Part shown: positions 54,893 through 63,317 of the stretch, piece by piece
Layout: each line of letters opens with the position of its first letter
Numbering within the stretch: position 1 is the stretch's first letter
Assembly: GCF_002970935.1 (NCBI RefSeq)
Contig: NZ_CP027194.1
Coordinates: 1,178,001 to 1,242,000, forward strand
Source: Lactobacillus sp. CBA3606
GTDB taxonomy: Bacteria > Bacillota > Bacilli > Lactobacillales > Lactobacillaceae
Direction of reading: 5' to 3'
DNA: 64,000 nt
Made by a program: the position numbers and the translations under genes
Notes under the pieces: generated by a model
Seen by the model: the letters and a program-made list of their open reading frames with translations, nothing else
What the model was told of the DNA's origin: nothing
Database searches by the model: none

Positions 54893-55723
54893 TTAAATTT
54901 CGTCTGCCAAAAACCCTTGTCGCTGTAGCCATCGTACTGCCAATGGTACCCAATGGGCCGCTTGGTCGTCTAAATATTTCGCTTTGTGCGGTTTTTTCGT
55001 CACGTGGTTCGCTAAAGCCAGACCATGAATACCACTGCCAAAAAGATGGTATTCAGTTGCAACGCCCGCTTGTAACAACGCTTGAACATACTGAATTGAA
55101 TTTAGTGCTGGGACTAACGCATCCGTGGCCGTTTGCCAAACAAAGGCCGGCTTCGTGGCGGCCGTAACTAACTTTTGTGCGGCCCATAAGGTTTGATCTG
55201 GCGTTATTTTTTGGCGCTCCGCCGCCGTGGCTGGAAAACCAGCCGTCAAATCAATTACCGGATACCCTAGAATAACCGCCGCATGGTGCCCCGTATATTG
55301 ATCTAACTGATAGCGCGCTCGTAAGGTTGGCGTTGTTGCCACCCCATTGAATGCCGCTACTACCTGACCGCCCGCTGAAAATCCCGTTAAAATAATTCGC
55401 TCAGGATCAACGTGGTGTGCTTGGGCCTGACTAGTGACCCAGGCAATCGTCTGGGCGACTTGCTGTAGGGCTCGCGGATAAACGGCCGTCGTCGCCGTGG
55501 CTAATTGATACTCTAAAACCACCGTATGCATGCCTTCTGCCATAAACCGGGTGGCAATTGGTGCCTCCTCACGTCCCGAATGAAACGTAAAACCACCACC
55601 GGGACAAATAATCATCACCGGATAAGCTACCGGTGTGTCAAAATCAGTAATTTGGTCTAACCAAGTTGCCGTCACTTGAAATGGCTGACCATCACTCATT
55701 AAAGTATGTTGTTCGACTTGCAT
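54893..55723 (-). CDS. alpha/beta hydrolase (HSL/acetyl-esterase-like)
   Basis: 276 residues. Oxyanion motif CPGGGF (HGGG variant), nucleophile in GFSAGG, and a late FGSGIHGLA carrying the catalytic His. Best guess is an acetyl-xylan or carboxyl esterase of the BD-FAE type. Strong promoter and a perfect cre lie just upstream; the GntR gene is divergent, so expression is probably under both CcpA and GntR. Good AGGAGGG ribosome site. Confidence 0.88.
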   Translation of the reverse strand: MQVEQHTLMSDGQPFQVTATWLDQITDFDTPVAYPVMIICPGGGFTFHSGREEAPIATRFMAEGMHTVVLEYQLATATTAVYPRALQQVAQTIAWVTSQAQAHHVDPERIILTGFSAGGQVVAAFNGVATTPTLRARYQLDQYTGHHAAVILGYPVIDLTAGFPATAAERQKITPDQTLWAAQKLVTAATKPAFVWQTATDALVPALNSIQYVQALLQAGVATEYHLFGSGIHGLALANHVTKKPHKAKYLDDQAAHWVPLAVRWLQRQGFLADEI

Positions 55724-55741
55724 CCTTTTCCCTCCTAGTCT

Positions 55742-55756
55742 TGATTACGCTTACAT
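55742..55756 (-). promoter_or_regulatory. cre (CcpA) site at the esterase start
   Basis: On the minus strand ATGTAAGCGTAATCA matches WTGNAANCGNWNNCW at every position. It overlaps the end of the -10 and the transcription start, an arrangement that gives catabolite repression. Confidence 0.75.
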
Positions 55757-55784
55757 TATAATGACAATTCTAACTGGCTGTCAA
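55755..55784 (-). promoter_or_regulatory. esterase promoter
   Basis: Minus strand TTGACA (55779-55784), 18-bp spacer, TATAAT (55755-55760). Consensus in both boxes. Confidence 0.82.
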
Positions 55785-55788
55785 TTTT

Positions 55789-55830
55789 TGTTCGAATAAA
55801 TATTTAAATTTGTTCGGATATTTATTTAAA
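55789..55830. promoter_or_regulatory. two direct repeats, candidate GntR operators
   Basis: TGTTCGAATAAATATTTAAA at 55789-55808 and TGTTCGGATATTTATTTAAA at 55811-55830. The first 16 bases of the former recur exactly at 56742-56757. They lie between the divergent esterase and gntR promoters. Confidence 0.7.
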
Positions 55831-55885
55831 AAAGCTTATTTTTTGTTATAATGAAACTAATAATTAACTTCATGAAGGTGACATC

Positions 55886-56608
55886 TTGACTAAAAATACT
55901 TTTGAAACAATCTATCAAACATTGAAAGACCGCATTTTACAAGGAACCTATAGCATTAAAATGCGACTCCCCATCGAAGACGACTTAATCACTGAATTCG
56001 ATAGTAGTCGCTACGCCGTCCGCAAAGCCATCAAAAAACTTGCTGATGAAGGCTTGGTTTATAGCGTCAAAGGACGCGGCGTCGTCTTATTAGAACATAC
56101 CTCACAAACACAACAGTTCAATCTTAGTTTGGGAAAATTAACCGGCATTCAGGCCATCAACGCTGACCGTCACTTAGACTACCAAACCAAATTAGTGAGC
56201 TTCAAACAAATCATCGTTGATCAAACTTTAAGCCGGCAGACCGCTTTTGAAGTTGGCATTCCCGTCTATGCCATTCAACGGGTTCGCCAATTCAACGGGA
56301 CCGCTGCCGTCATTGACTTGAACTATTTCAATGCGCAATTAACCCCCGGGATTACCGCTGAGATTGCGCAAGCTTCCATCTATGACTACTTACAAAATGA
56401 GCTAAAAATCAAAATTGCTGTCGTTAAACGCATGTTGCGCGTCGATACGGCCCTGGCTATTGATTTTGACCAACTTGCTTTAGGAACCAATAATTGTGTC
56501 GGCAATATGATTAGCATTGGTTTTAATGATGCTGGCCGTCAATTTGAATATACAGAATCTCACTTCATTCCAAACGAATTTGTGTTCACACAACTCATTC
56601 GTAATTAA
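55886..56608 (+). CDS. GntR family transcriptional regulator with UTRA domain (HutC type)
   Basis: 240 residues. Winged HTH at the N-terminus (RLPIEDDLITEFDSSRYAVRKAIKKLADEGLVYSVKGRGVVL) and a UTRA effector domain (about 90-235). The start is a TTG at 55886 with GAAGGTGA upstream. A TATAAT lies at 55847-55852. The UTRA domain usually binds a sugar phosphate or similar small molecule. Probably controls the divergent esterase and, through a shared site, the RNA at 56789-56936. Confidence 0.92.
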   Translation: MTKNTFETIYQTLKDRILQGTYSIKMRLPIEDDLITEFDSSRYAVRKAIKKLADEGLVYSVKGRGVVLLEHTSQTQQFNLSLGKLTGIQAINADRHLDYQTKLVSFKQIIVDQTLSRQTAFEVGIPVYAIQRVRQFNGTAAVIDLNYFNAQLTPGITAEIAQASIYDYLQNELKIKIAVVKRMLRVDTALAIDFDQLALGTNNCVGNMISIGFNDAGRQFEYTESHFIPNEFVFTQLIRN

Positions 56609-56625
56609 ACTTTACCAACGGTTTC

Positions 56626-56662
56626 AAGCTAAGTTGCCATTTGAGCAACTTAGCTTTTTTTG
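56626..56662 (+). terminator. intrinsic terminator after gntR
   Basis: AAGCTAAGTTGC / GCAACTTAGCTT, 12-bp stem, 7-base loop, T-run. Confidence 0.94.
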
Positions 56663-56741
56663 CGTCAAACCGGGCTATTTCACACCTGATTGAAGTGCCA
56701 CAACAAATCATTCTGATTAATTCATATTATTTTGGCTTATA

Positions 56742-56783
56742 TGTTCGAATAAATATTGACTATTTAGTTTAACCGGCTATAAT
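56742..56783 (+). promoter_or_regulatory. strong promoter carrying a third GntR-type motif
   Basis: -35 TTGACT (56756-56761), 16-bp spacer, -10 TATAAT (56778-56783). The 16-bp motif TGTTCGAATAAATATT (56742-56757) overlaps the -35 and is identical to the one at 55789. Repression by the GntR protein is therefore likely. Confidence 0.75.
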
Positions 56784-56788
56784 TATTA

Positions 56789-56936
56789 TTATAAAAGCTA
56801 ATGGGGGTTAGCTTTTGTACCACACAATCAACCTGATTGTGGGTATGATCGGGGACCAAAGAATTAGGGCTGGTCAAGGGAGTTTAACAACAATAAAAAT
56901 GGTCGCTAGATAGCGCGTATCTAGTGACTATTTTTA
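56789..56936 (+). ncRNA. candidate four-hairpin regulatory RNA under GntR-type control
   Basis: About 148 nt with no sensible ORF. Hairpin 1: AAAAGCTAA / TTAGCTTTT with loop UGGGGG (56793-56816). Hairpin 2: CACAATCA-ACC-TGATTGTG, perfect (56823-56841). Hairpin 3: GACCA / TGGTC (56854-56875). Hairpin 4: intrinsic terminator (56895-56936) sharing the region just past the stop of the adhesin gene on the other strand. G-rich unpaired stretches (GGGGACC, AAGGGAG). It may act on mRNAs with C-rich sequences or be antisense-linked to the adhesin 3' end. Confidence 0.62.
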
Positions 56937-56950
56937 TGCCATCGGCGTAT

Positions 56951-59900
56951 TTAGTGACGCCGACGACGCTTAACAATCCCGAAACGTCCTAGGAATCCAG
57001 TTAACGCTAGCAAACTCAACCCCAACCACTGCAACGCCGGTTGATGGGCATCACTCGTTTGCGGTAATTTGGACTTTGCGGTCACCACTGGCGTTAATTT
57101 CACCAGTGGTGCCGCCGTTGCAATCGCCACTTTAGGTTCAACCGTTGCAGTTGGCGTTCCCGTTGCCGCTACCTTAACGGGAACATAACTGAAGACCCGT
57201 TGTTGCGGTTGGCTCGTATACTGACCGGTTATGATTGGCGCCATGCCAGCAACCAACTGATACCCTTTAAATTTAGGTGCTGCAGCCTGATACATCGTAG
57301 TCGTCGGTCCGGTCAACGTTTGACTTGGCCGTAATGTTTGGGTCGTCCCCGCTACTTGATAGCCAACCGTCACTTGACCAGTAGTGGTTGGTACCGGTTG
57401 AGTAGCTGGTTGATAAGTGACCGTCAATGCAACATTTGGACTAGTGCTATCAATTGGAACGGCAGCAACTTGTGGTAATTCAGCTTGATAATGACTGACT
57501 GCCGGTGACACTTGCGCTGAAAATACAACTGGCGCCATTTGAGCTACCCAATCGCTATATGTCACGGCGCCGGTAACTTGATCAACTTGCGCCTGCCGTG
57601 TAAATGTCACTACTTGCGTAACAGTTGGTGCTGCTAACCGGCCATCGGGATACTGGTATTTAACGGTTTCAGTGATTGAACGCTGCAACGTCAGATTAGC
57701 CGGTAATTGATCGCCCGCTTGGAATGTTTTCACCTGATGCGCTAAAGCAATTAAGTAATTCCCCGTCGCCGTTGGTTGCGCATAAATATCACCATTCGTC
57801 GGATAATCACTAGCCACTAACCGATAACCAGCTGCCGTATAAGCCTGAATGCTTGTCGTTGGTCGGTAACTTGCTTGACTTTGGTAAGGCCCGGTCAACG
57901 TGGTTGTCTTTAAGACTTGACCAGTGGTCGTGTCAACATATTGAACCGTACGTTGCACGGGGATTCCTTGATATTGATAGGTGATCGTCCCTGCTGGCAA
58001 TGCTAACGTCCCACTAGCTGGTGCACTATTAGCCGCTAACGTTGCAGCCGTATAATTCGTAAGCTTTAGTGGCGCACTGGTATACGCATCGCCAACATTG
58101 CCATGAATCGTCGTCGCTGGCGCAATGGGTAACCCTGCCGCATTCACATAGCTAACCGTTAAGCCCCCGGCAACCACCGGTGTTAACCGATAACTAAACG
58201 TTAACAGCTGAGGATTCTGGGTATAACTTCCGGTTGGCGAACTGGTGTCATCCGGCACCAATGTATAATGTGGCACCACCGTATTCGCAGTAAAATTATA
58301 AGCTTCACCAATTGTTTTGCCAGGAATCACGGTGGTTGGTTGAATCAGCTTATCCGTATCAACGTCGACATATTGAATCGCAACTTGGGGCGCCTTTTGC
58401 CAGTATGCCGCTTGATAAATCATACTATCGTAGCGGAACGTAATATTATTTGGATAGTTAATGTTAATATAATCGGCACGATTTCCGAGTGTGTTGGCAA
58501 TCCCACGAAACCCATATGCAAACCAATTAGCATTAGGAACGGCGGGATAAGCCGTTGGAATCTCGAAAAGACCATTTCCTAAATTAGTTAATGGTGTTTC
58601 AGTCACTGGGGTTGCGCCATTATTCCAAGTATTTTCATATCGATCAGCTAATGCTTCACCTTGAAAACCAGTGATTGGTGTTGCCTGGAAACGTCCCGGT
58701 TGCCCAATCACAAAGTTAACCTGAATGGGCACATTCAACCGTTGCCCAATCGCAACGACATAGGCCATCTTAGTGAATTTGCCTAGTGATGAAAAATCTG
58801 ATAATGAATTATCATTAAGATTGAATGATTTATAAGTTGAATTTTCATCAATTTTAGTTAACCACGGTGCGATCTGGGCCAATTGGGCATTCGTCATCCC
58901 ATCTGGATTATTCTGATAATCATGAGTGGCCGCTACAGTCGATCCAATTAATTGCACCTCATTAATAGCACTAGGATCAATTTGTTCTAGCGGTGCTAAG
59001 TTAACAGCTGCCATATCATGCACCATGATTGTTACTTCGCTAAAATGATCATCAATTAGCGGTGTTAAATCAATATTAGGTGTATTATATTGCGTCACGA
59101 GTCTAATCAGTGCCGTACTTGGCAAATAGCGTAGATACTGCATGCCAGCTAATGAGCCAGTCACTATTAACGTATCATTATCGGTCCCGATTGCTAATGT
59201 CGTCCCTTTAAAATTACGGATATCGCCTACCGTAATTGGTCCGGTAACTCCTAATCCAGTCTGAACAGCTTGTTCAATTCCAGGATCGTTGAACGTGACT
59301 ACGGTCGCATCAGGCACCGCAGTCGTCGCACTACTGGTAGCTGTCGCATCAGCGCTAGTGGCATTGCTGGTTGCGGCGGTACTATTAGTCATCGTGGTTG
59401 TGGCACTAGTCGTTAAACTACTGGTCGCCGTGGACGTCGGTGCACTAACTGGTGCCATAGTTGCAGTCGTCGTCAAGCTACTCGTTGCGGCGGTACTGCT
59501 AGCCAAAGTAGCCGTCGCATGGGTCGTCAGACTACTCGTTGTCGCTGAAGTGGTCGGACTGGCTGCTGAAGTGGCACTCGTGGTCAGACTGGTTGCACTT
59601 GTCGCACTAGTTGTTGTGGTAGCTGTCGTCTTAGCGGCTGAACCAGCACTCGTTGTGGCACCGCTAGTACTCGTTGACGAACTAGTGGCATCACTGGCGA
59701 CAGTCGATGTCGCTGTTGACGCTGGTTGACTAGCGGCACTCGTTGTTGGCGCCTGCACCTCAACCTTGGCACTGGTTGTCAAACTAGTTGGCGCAACGGT
59801 AGCCGTCGTTGTGGTCGCCGCCTTAGCACTGACAGGTTGCATTAAACTAGTCGTACTTAAAAAAGCCCCGCCAGCTAAAACAATGATGACTGTGCACCAC

Positions 59901-59977
59901 TGCTTTCCAGTTTTATACATTCGATAATGAGTTTGCACTTTTTGAAAGCGTTCTAATTGTTTGATTCGCATTCGCAA
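56951..59977 (-). CDS. LPxTG-anchored mucin-binding (MucBP) surface protein
   Basis: 1008 residues. KxYKxGKxW signal peptide (HYRMYKTGKQW near residue 17), Ser/Thr/Ala-rich stalk (about 50-230), a leucine-rich-like domain (about 232-520), a series of MucBP-type modules (from about 527, 608 and 673, then about 770 and 870) and the sortase signal LPQTSD near 970 with hydrophobic helix and KRRRRH tail. It should be exported and linked to the wall, binding mucus. Start TTG 59977 or ATG 59971, both after AAAGGGG. Repetitive Ser/Thr region is probably glycosylated. Confidence 0.9.
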   Translation of the reverse strand: MRMRIKQLERFQKVQTHYRMYKTGKQWCTVIIVLAGGAFLSTTSLMQPVSAKAATTTTATVAPTSLTTSAKVEVQAPTTSAASQPASTATSTVASDATSSSTSTSGATTSAGSAAKTTATTTTSATSATSLTTSATSAASPTTSATTSSLTTHATATLASSTAATSSLTTTATMAPVSAPTSTATSSLTTSATTTMTNSTAATSNATSADATATSSATTAVPDATVVTFNDPGIEQAVQTGLGVTGPITVGDIRNFKGTTLAIGTDNDTLIVTGSLAGMQYLRYLPSTALIRLVTQYNTPNIDLTPLIDDHFSEVTIMVHDMAAVNLAPLEQIDPSAINEVQLIGSTVAATHDYQNNPDGMTNAQLAQIAPWLTKIDENSTYKSFNLNDNSLSDFSSLGKFTKMAYVVAIGQRLNVPIQVNFVIGQPGRFQATPITGFQGEALADRYENTWNNGATPVTETPLTNLGNGLFEIPTAYPAVPNANWFAYGFRGIANTLGNRADYININYPNNITFRYDSMIYQAAYWQKAPQVAIQYVDVDTDKLIQPTTVIPGKTIGEAYNFTANTVVPHYTLVPDDTSSPTGSYTQNPQLLTFSYRLTPVVAGGLTVSYVNAAGLPIAPATTIHGNVGDAYTSAPLKLTNYTAATLAANSAPASGTLALPAGTITYQYQGIPVQRTVQYVDTTTGQVLKTTTLTGPYQSQASYRPTTSIQAYTAAGYRLVASDYPTNGDIYAQPTATGNYLIALAHQVKTFQAGDQLPANLTLQRSITETVKYQYPDGRLAAPTVTQVVTFTRQAQVDQVTGAVTYSDWVAQMAPVVFSAQVSPAVSHYQAELPQVAAVPIDSTSPNVALTVTYQPATQPVPTTTGQVTVGYQVAGTTQTLRPSQTLTGPTTTMYQAAAPKFKGYQLVAGMAPIITGQYTSQPQQRVFSYVPVKVAATGTPTATVEPKVAIATAAPLVKLTPVVTAKSKLPQTSDAHQPALQWLGLSLLALTGFLGRFGIVKRRRRH

Positions 59978-60465
59978 ACTCGCCCCTTTCTCAAAACCTA
60001 ATTCATCGTCTGTTGCCCTACTTTAATCTAAAACTCAATCCCCTAATCACTTACTTTCACCCCTTAGGTTTACCATGGTCTTGTGGTAGATACAACGCCG
60101 CGACGACAACTTTCACCACCAATCTGATTTAATCAGGGCCGATGTTGTTAGGAAAACTTCTTAAGCAACTAAGTTAGTTTATAATTAATTTCATACTGAA
60201 AATATGATTAGTTTAGCAATGCCGTAACCGATACCATTCGTGTCATAATTCATTTAATATCGCTTTAAATCAACTGTCACAAGCCCCATAGCAACTAGCA
60301 AAAAACATGCTGGTTAGTTGTTCAGCTTCAAAAGTCGATCTAACTAACACCTTATTAAACTTATTAAATAAGTCTAATAATCAAACTAAATCATTTATTT
60401 TATGCTTAGCTGGTGAATTCATCCCATAATAATTGCTGATTAGCCAGGTTTTCCCTATACTATTA
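59978..60465. other. AT-rich intergenic region upstream of the MucBP adhesin
   Basis: No ORF with a credible start; the leader of the adhesin gene and its promoter should be here, but no consensus -35/-10 pair is convincing to me. Contains several TTAGTT-type short repeats without clear order. Confidence 0.4.
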
Positions 60466-60597
60466 CTCATAAGCCAGCCATTTTATAATCAATATTTGTT
60501 AAGAATGGCTTTCGCTTAGCCGACATGAAGGTCAAGGAGTTAACTTTGGGGATAACTAAAACAAGCTCGGGCCAATTGGCTCAAGCTTGTTTTAGTT
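60466..60597 (+). ncRNA. possible small RNA convergent with the second adhesin gene
   Basis: Plus-strand promoter TTGCTG-N17-TATACT (60433-60461) followed by about 130 nt without an ORF, containing the hairpin GCCATT / AATGGC and ending at the terminator 60556-60597. Just before the terminator it has GGTCAAGGAGTTAAC, nearly the same as GGTCAAGGGAGTTTAAC in the 56789-56936 RNA. Weak support alone. Confidence 0.35.
60556..60597. terminator. long bidirectional terminator
   Basis: AACTAAAACAAGCT / AGCTTGTTTTAGTT arms, plus inner GGCC/GGCC-like CCAATTGG loop. Terminates the adhesin gene and possibly the convergent RNA. Confidence 0.85.
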
Positions 60598-60608
60598 CTA
60601 AGATTTAT

Positions 60609-62882
60609 TTAATTACGATGATGCCATAGTGCGACACTACTTAATAGTATTGCACCAATCATGCCAAGGATGGTGACCCATTGTGATTGGTTTTCGTTAG
60701 TTTGCGGTAACTGCGGTCCATTCACCGCTTGCATCGCGGTCACAACCCGGGCTCGTAAAGCAACCAGTCGTTTTAACATCGCTACTCGCGTTGCCGACTG
60801 CGATTGCGTTTGGGCTTGCTTAATTAATTGATCAATCTTCGCTAACAATACGGTCTCATCAGTCAGTTGATCTGCTTGGGGTTCAACTAAAATATTTTCA
60901 AACTCAGTTGCTAATTCGGCCTCAACTGTTGGGGTCAAAATCGTGACATCTTCTAATTCGGCAGCTTCCTCATCCACCGCTGCTGCAGCATTCTCTTCCG
61001 TCGTGGTTTCAGATGTTGGCCCTTCATCAACATCATCTGGTTCAGAATCAGTTGCCGGTAATTCCACGTCAATCATTGGTGGCACGGCTGTTTCATAGTC
61101 TGGTTCCTCTGGTTCAACCGGTGGTAATTCCACGTCAATCATTGGTGGCACAGCTGTTTCATAGTCTGGTTCCTCTGGTTCAACCGGTGGTAACTCGGTA
61201 TCGATAATTGGCGGCACTGGTTTCTCGTAATCCGGGGTTTCTGGTTCAACCGTCGGCAGGTCAACATCAATCGTTGGTGGCACCGGTTTCTCGTAATCCG
61301 GAGTTTCTGGTTCAACCGTTGGCAGGTCAACATCAATTGTTGGTGGCACTGGTTTCTCGTAATCTGGATGATCAGGGTCATTTTCATTATCGGTATTATC
61401 TTGTAAATCCCACCGATGAGTTTCAGCGTTTACGACGACCTGATTGGCAATTATGTTCCCATCTAGATTTTGATTAGCGACAATTTCGGCCATCGGTGCT
61501 AACACGCTGCCTTGGAATGGACGATCAATTGAAATCATCTCCGTAACTAAGTGGTCACTAGCCGTGTCATCGTGAAAGTTCCACAACAAGTGATTATCCC
61601 CAAAGTCTTCAGTTTCCTGATTATTGCGATCAGTGCCATCATCATAAATCACTTTAATCTGTGAATTAACATGATATTCAGCAGTCCCACCGGTCGCCAC
61701 ATTAATGAGCACCGTCTGCCCATCTTTATCCGCTGACAATCCCGTAATCGTTAGCGGTGTACTCGTTGTCAATACTTCTGCCGCTAGATTAATGACAATC
61801 TTGCCATCAGCATCTGGTGCAATGTCACTGACATCAATCACCCGCTGATTATGATCTGAAAAATCAGCATTCGTATAAGTCGCTACCGGTGATTGTTCAC
61901 CAAGCTGAACATTCAACGCTGCTAGCTTGGCAAATTCTTCGTCAAAATCAATATAAACATTTCCCGTCTTGTCTTGATAAACTTCTTTAGCGAGCAAATG
62001 ATCAATATCGACCCCATTCACCTTAGGCCGATTGGGATTGCTTACATCAACGTCAACATTTTCACCAAAAATCACTTTATTCTCCCGCGTGTCACCGGCC
62101 GAGACGAAGGAGCTATTCGCAATCGTTGTGATATTTTGAATATATGAAATATCTTTATCTAATAATTCTTCAATGATACTCGTCCCAAAATTAACGTTCC
62201 CCGATAGATTGGCGACGGCAATATTCCCATTAGTATGCGCATTTAATTCAGCTTCACGCGCAAAGACATGAAACTGCGAAGCAACACCCAATAAATTATG
62301 TAAATCTGGATAGTCATCGGTCACCGTCCCCCCGGACTGAACAGCATCATTGGCTACCGGTGTGACTGTCGTTTTAGTCGCTGGTAACGCTGACGCAGTA
62401 GTCACGGACTGATGACTCGCCGCTACAACTGCACTAGCGCTACTAACTGACATACTGCTAGCACTGGTCGCAACACTACTGGTGGCTTGGCTAGCTACTG
62501 GACTAGTGGCCGACGACGAAACTGAAGTAGTTATTGCACGACTACTAGTGGCTGAACTTGCGCTCGTTGTTGTTGGTTGGCTGGCACTGGTCAGACTTGT
62601 CTGACTGGTTGCACTCGTTGCGCTTACTGAACTCGCACTTGAACTGGCAACGCTACTGGTGCTCACACTGGCCTTGGTACTCGAATCACTAGCAACGGCA
62701 GTTGGCGCCGCCACGGCCGTCTTAGTCGTCGCAGTTATCGTACTAGTTGCAGTCGCCTGACTAGTCATTGTGTCAGCATTAGCAGTAACCGCCATTCCAC
62801 TTAATCCAGCAATCACAGCACATGTAAAAACCCAGCGACGACCAATTTTATACATCTTAAAATGCGTTTGTTTACTTTCCAT
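60609..62882 (-). CDS. LPxTG-anchored choice-of-anchor A family adhesin
   Basis: 757 residues. KxYKxGKxW signal (HFKMYKIGRRW near residue 8), a Ser/Thr/Ala-rich stalk (about 38-165), a folded domain (about 190-500) with the YPDLHNLLGVASQFHVFAREAELNAHTNGNIAVANLSGN opening that I associate with choice-of-anchor A/collagen-binding adhesins, five 22-residue repeats (about 507-616), a Glu/Ala-rich helical part and the sortase signal LPQTNE near 722. RBS GGGTGA with ATG 62882. Wall-anchored adhesin; ligand unknown. Confidence 0.88.
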   Translation of the reverse strand: MESKQTHFKMYKIGRRWVFTCAVIAGLSGMAVTANADTMTSQATATSTITATTKTAVAAPTAVASDSSTKASVSTSSVASSSASSVSATSATSQTSLTSASQPTTTSASSATSSRAITTSVSSSATSPVASQATSSVATSASSMSVSSASAVVAASHQSVTTASALPATKTTVTPVANDAVQSGGTVTDDYPDLHNLLGVASQFHVFAREAELNAHTNGNIAVANLSGNVNFGTSIIEELLDKDISYIQNITTIANSSFVSAGDTRENKVIFGENVDVDVSNPNRPKVNGVDIDHLLAKEVYQDKTGNVYIDFDEEFAKLAALNVQLGEQSPVATYTNADFSDHNQRVIDVSDIAPDADGKIVINLAAEVLTTSTPLTITGLSADKDGQTVLINVATGGTAEYHVNSQIKVIYDDGTDRNNQETEDFGDNHLLWNFHDDTASDHLVTEMISIDRPFQGSVLAPMAEIVANQNLDGNIIANQVVVNAETHRWDLQDNTDNENDPDHPDYEKPVPPTIDVDLPTVEPETPDYEKPVPPTIDVDLPTVEPETPDYEKPVPPIIDTELPPVEPEEPDYETAVPPMIDVELPPVEPEEPDYETAVPPMIDVELPATDSEPDDVDEGPTSETTTEENAAAAVDEEAAELEDVTILTPTVEAELATEFENILVEPQADQLTDETVLLAKIDQLIKQAQTQSQSATRVAMLKRLVALRARVVTAMQAVNGPQLPQTNENQSQWVTILGMIGAILLSSVALWHHRN
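61035..61364 (-). repeat. five tandem 66-bp repeats inside the adhesin gene
   Basis: 22-residue units of the form DYE[KT]xVPPxIDV[DE]LPxVEPExP; units 1-2 nearly identical at DNA level, units 3-5 diverged. Acidic proline-rich stalk. Copy number may vary between strains. Confidence 0.92.
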
Positions 62883-63134
62883 CCTTTTTCACCCAAAATT
62901 CTACTTTTATTGTGTAAATATCTTTCAACCTAACATCATTTTCACGCTTTTCTCAAAAACAATCAAGCCGCTCAGATAACTTCATTCAGATAAAACGATT
63001 ATTTTTTATTAACCGTAAAGGCAACAGTCCCAACGATTTAGGCTGTTCATTACTAGTCGTAATTAATCATCATAACACTATAGTTATCGACGACTGATAA
63101 TTCAGCAACAGGGTGTTTTCAAAATAGTTTTCAA
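62883..63134. other. intergenic region upstream of the choice-of-anchor A adhesin
   Basis: About 250 bases with no ORF. It must hold the promoter of the adhesin gene; no strong boxes seen. Confidence 0.4.
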
Positions 63135-63262
63135 CAAAAAAAGCCGATGGTCGCGTCCATCGACTTTCAAACTATTCTAGGTGGTAACGTCAAGTTCACC
63201 TGACTCTTAAGCGTTAGTACTCTGACTAACTTACCCGAAACAAGTGCCTGTTACCCTGATGC
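63135..63262 (-). ncRNA. possible structured RNA downstream of rsgA, or its 3' UTR
   Basis: Minus strand. Outer helix GGTAAC (63250-63255) / GTTACC (63183-63188) encloses GTTAGT-N6-ACTAAC (63213-63230), a UCAGG/CUUGA hairpin with UGAA loop (63190-63203) and a further short hairpin; the terminator AAAGTCGATGG / CCATCGGCTTT with T7 closes it (63136-63167). A TTGACT is at 63294-63299 but the spacing to TACACT (63269-63274) is 19, so a separate promoter is doubtful. Confidence 0.35.
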
Positions 63263-63317
63263 AAATTCAGTGTAACAGCTGAAACGCTTTTCTAGTCAAG
63301 CAAAAATTTAACTTTGT

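Noticed and set aside
59289-59729. 146-residue plus-strand frame rich in Val and Ala
   Set aside because: It is the mirror of the Ser/Thr/Ala-rich stalk of the adhesin on the other strand; low complexity, no ribosome site.
61035-61364. Regular repeats as a CRISPR array
   Set aside because: Repeats are contiguous without spacers, keep the reading frame of an adhesin and no cas gene is present.
63277-63292. cre site near 63283
   Set aside because: The CG step is displaced by one base relative to the consensus.
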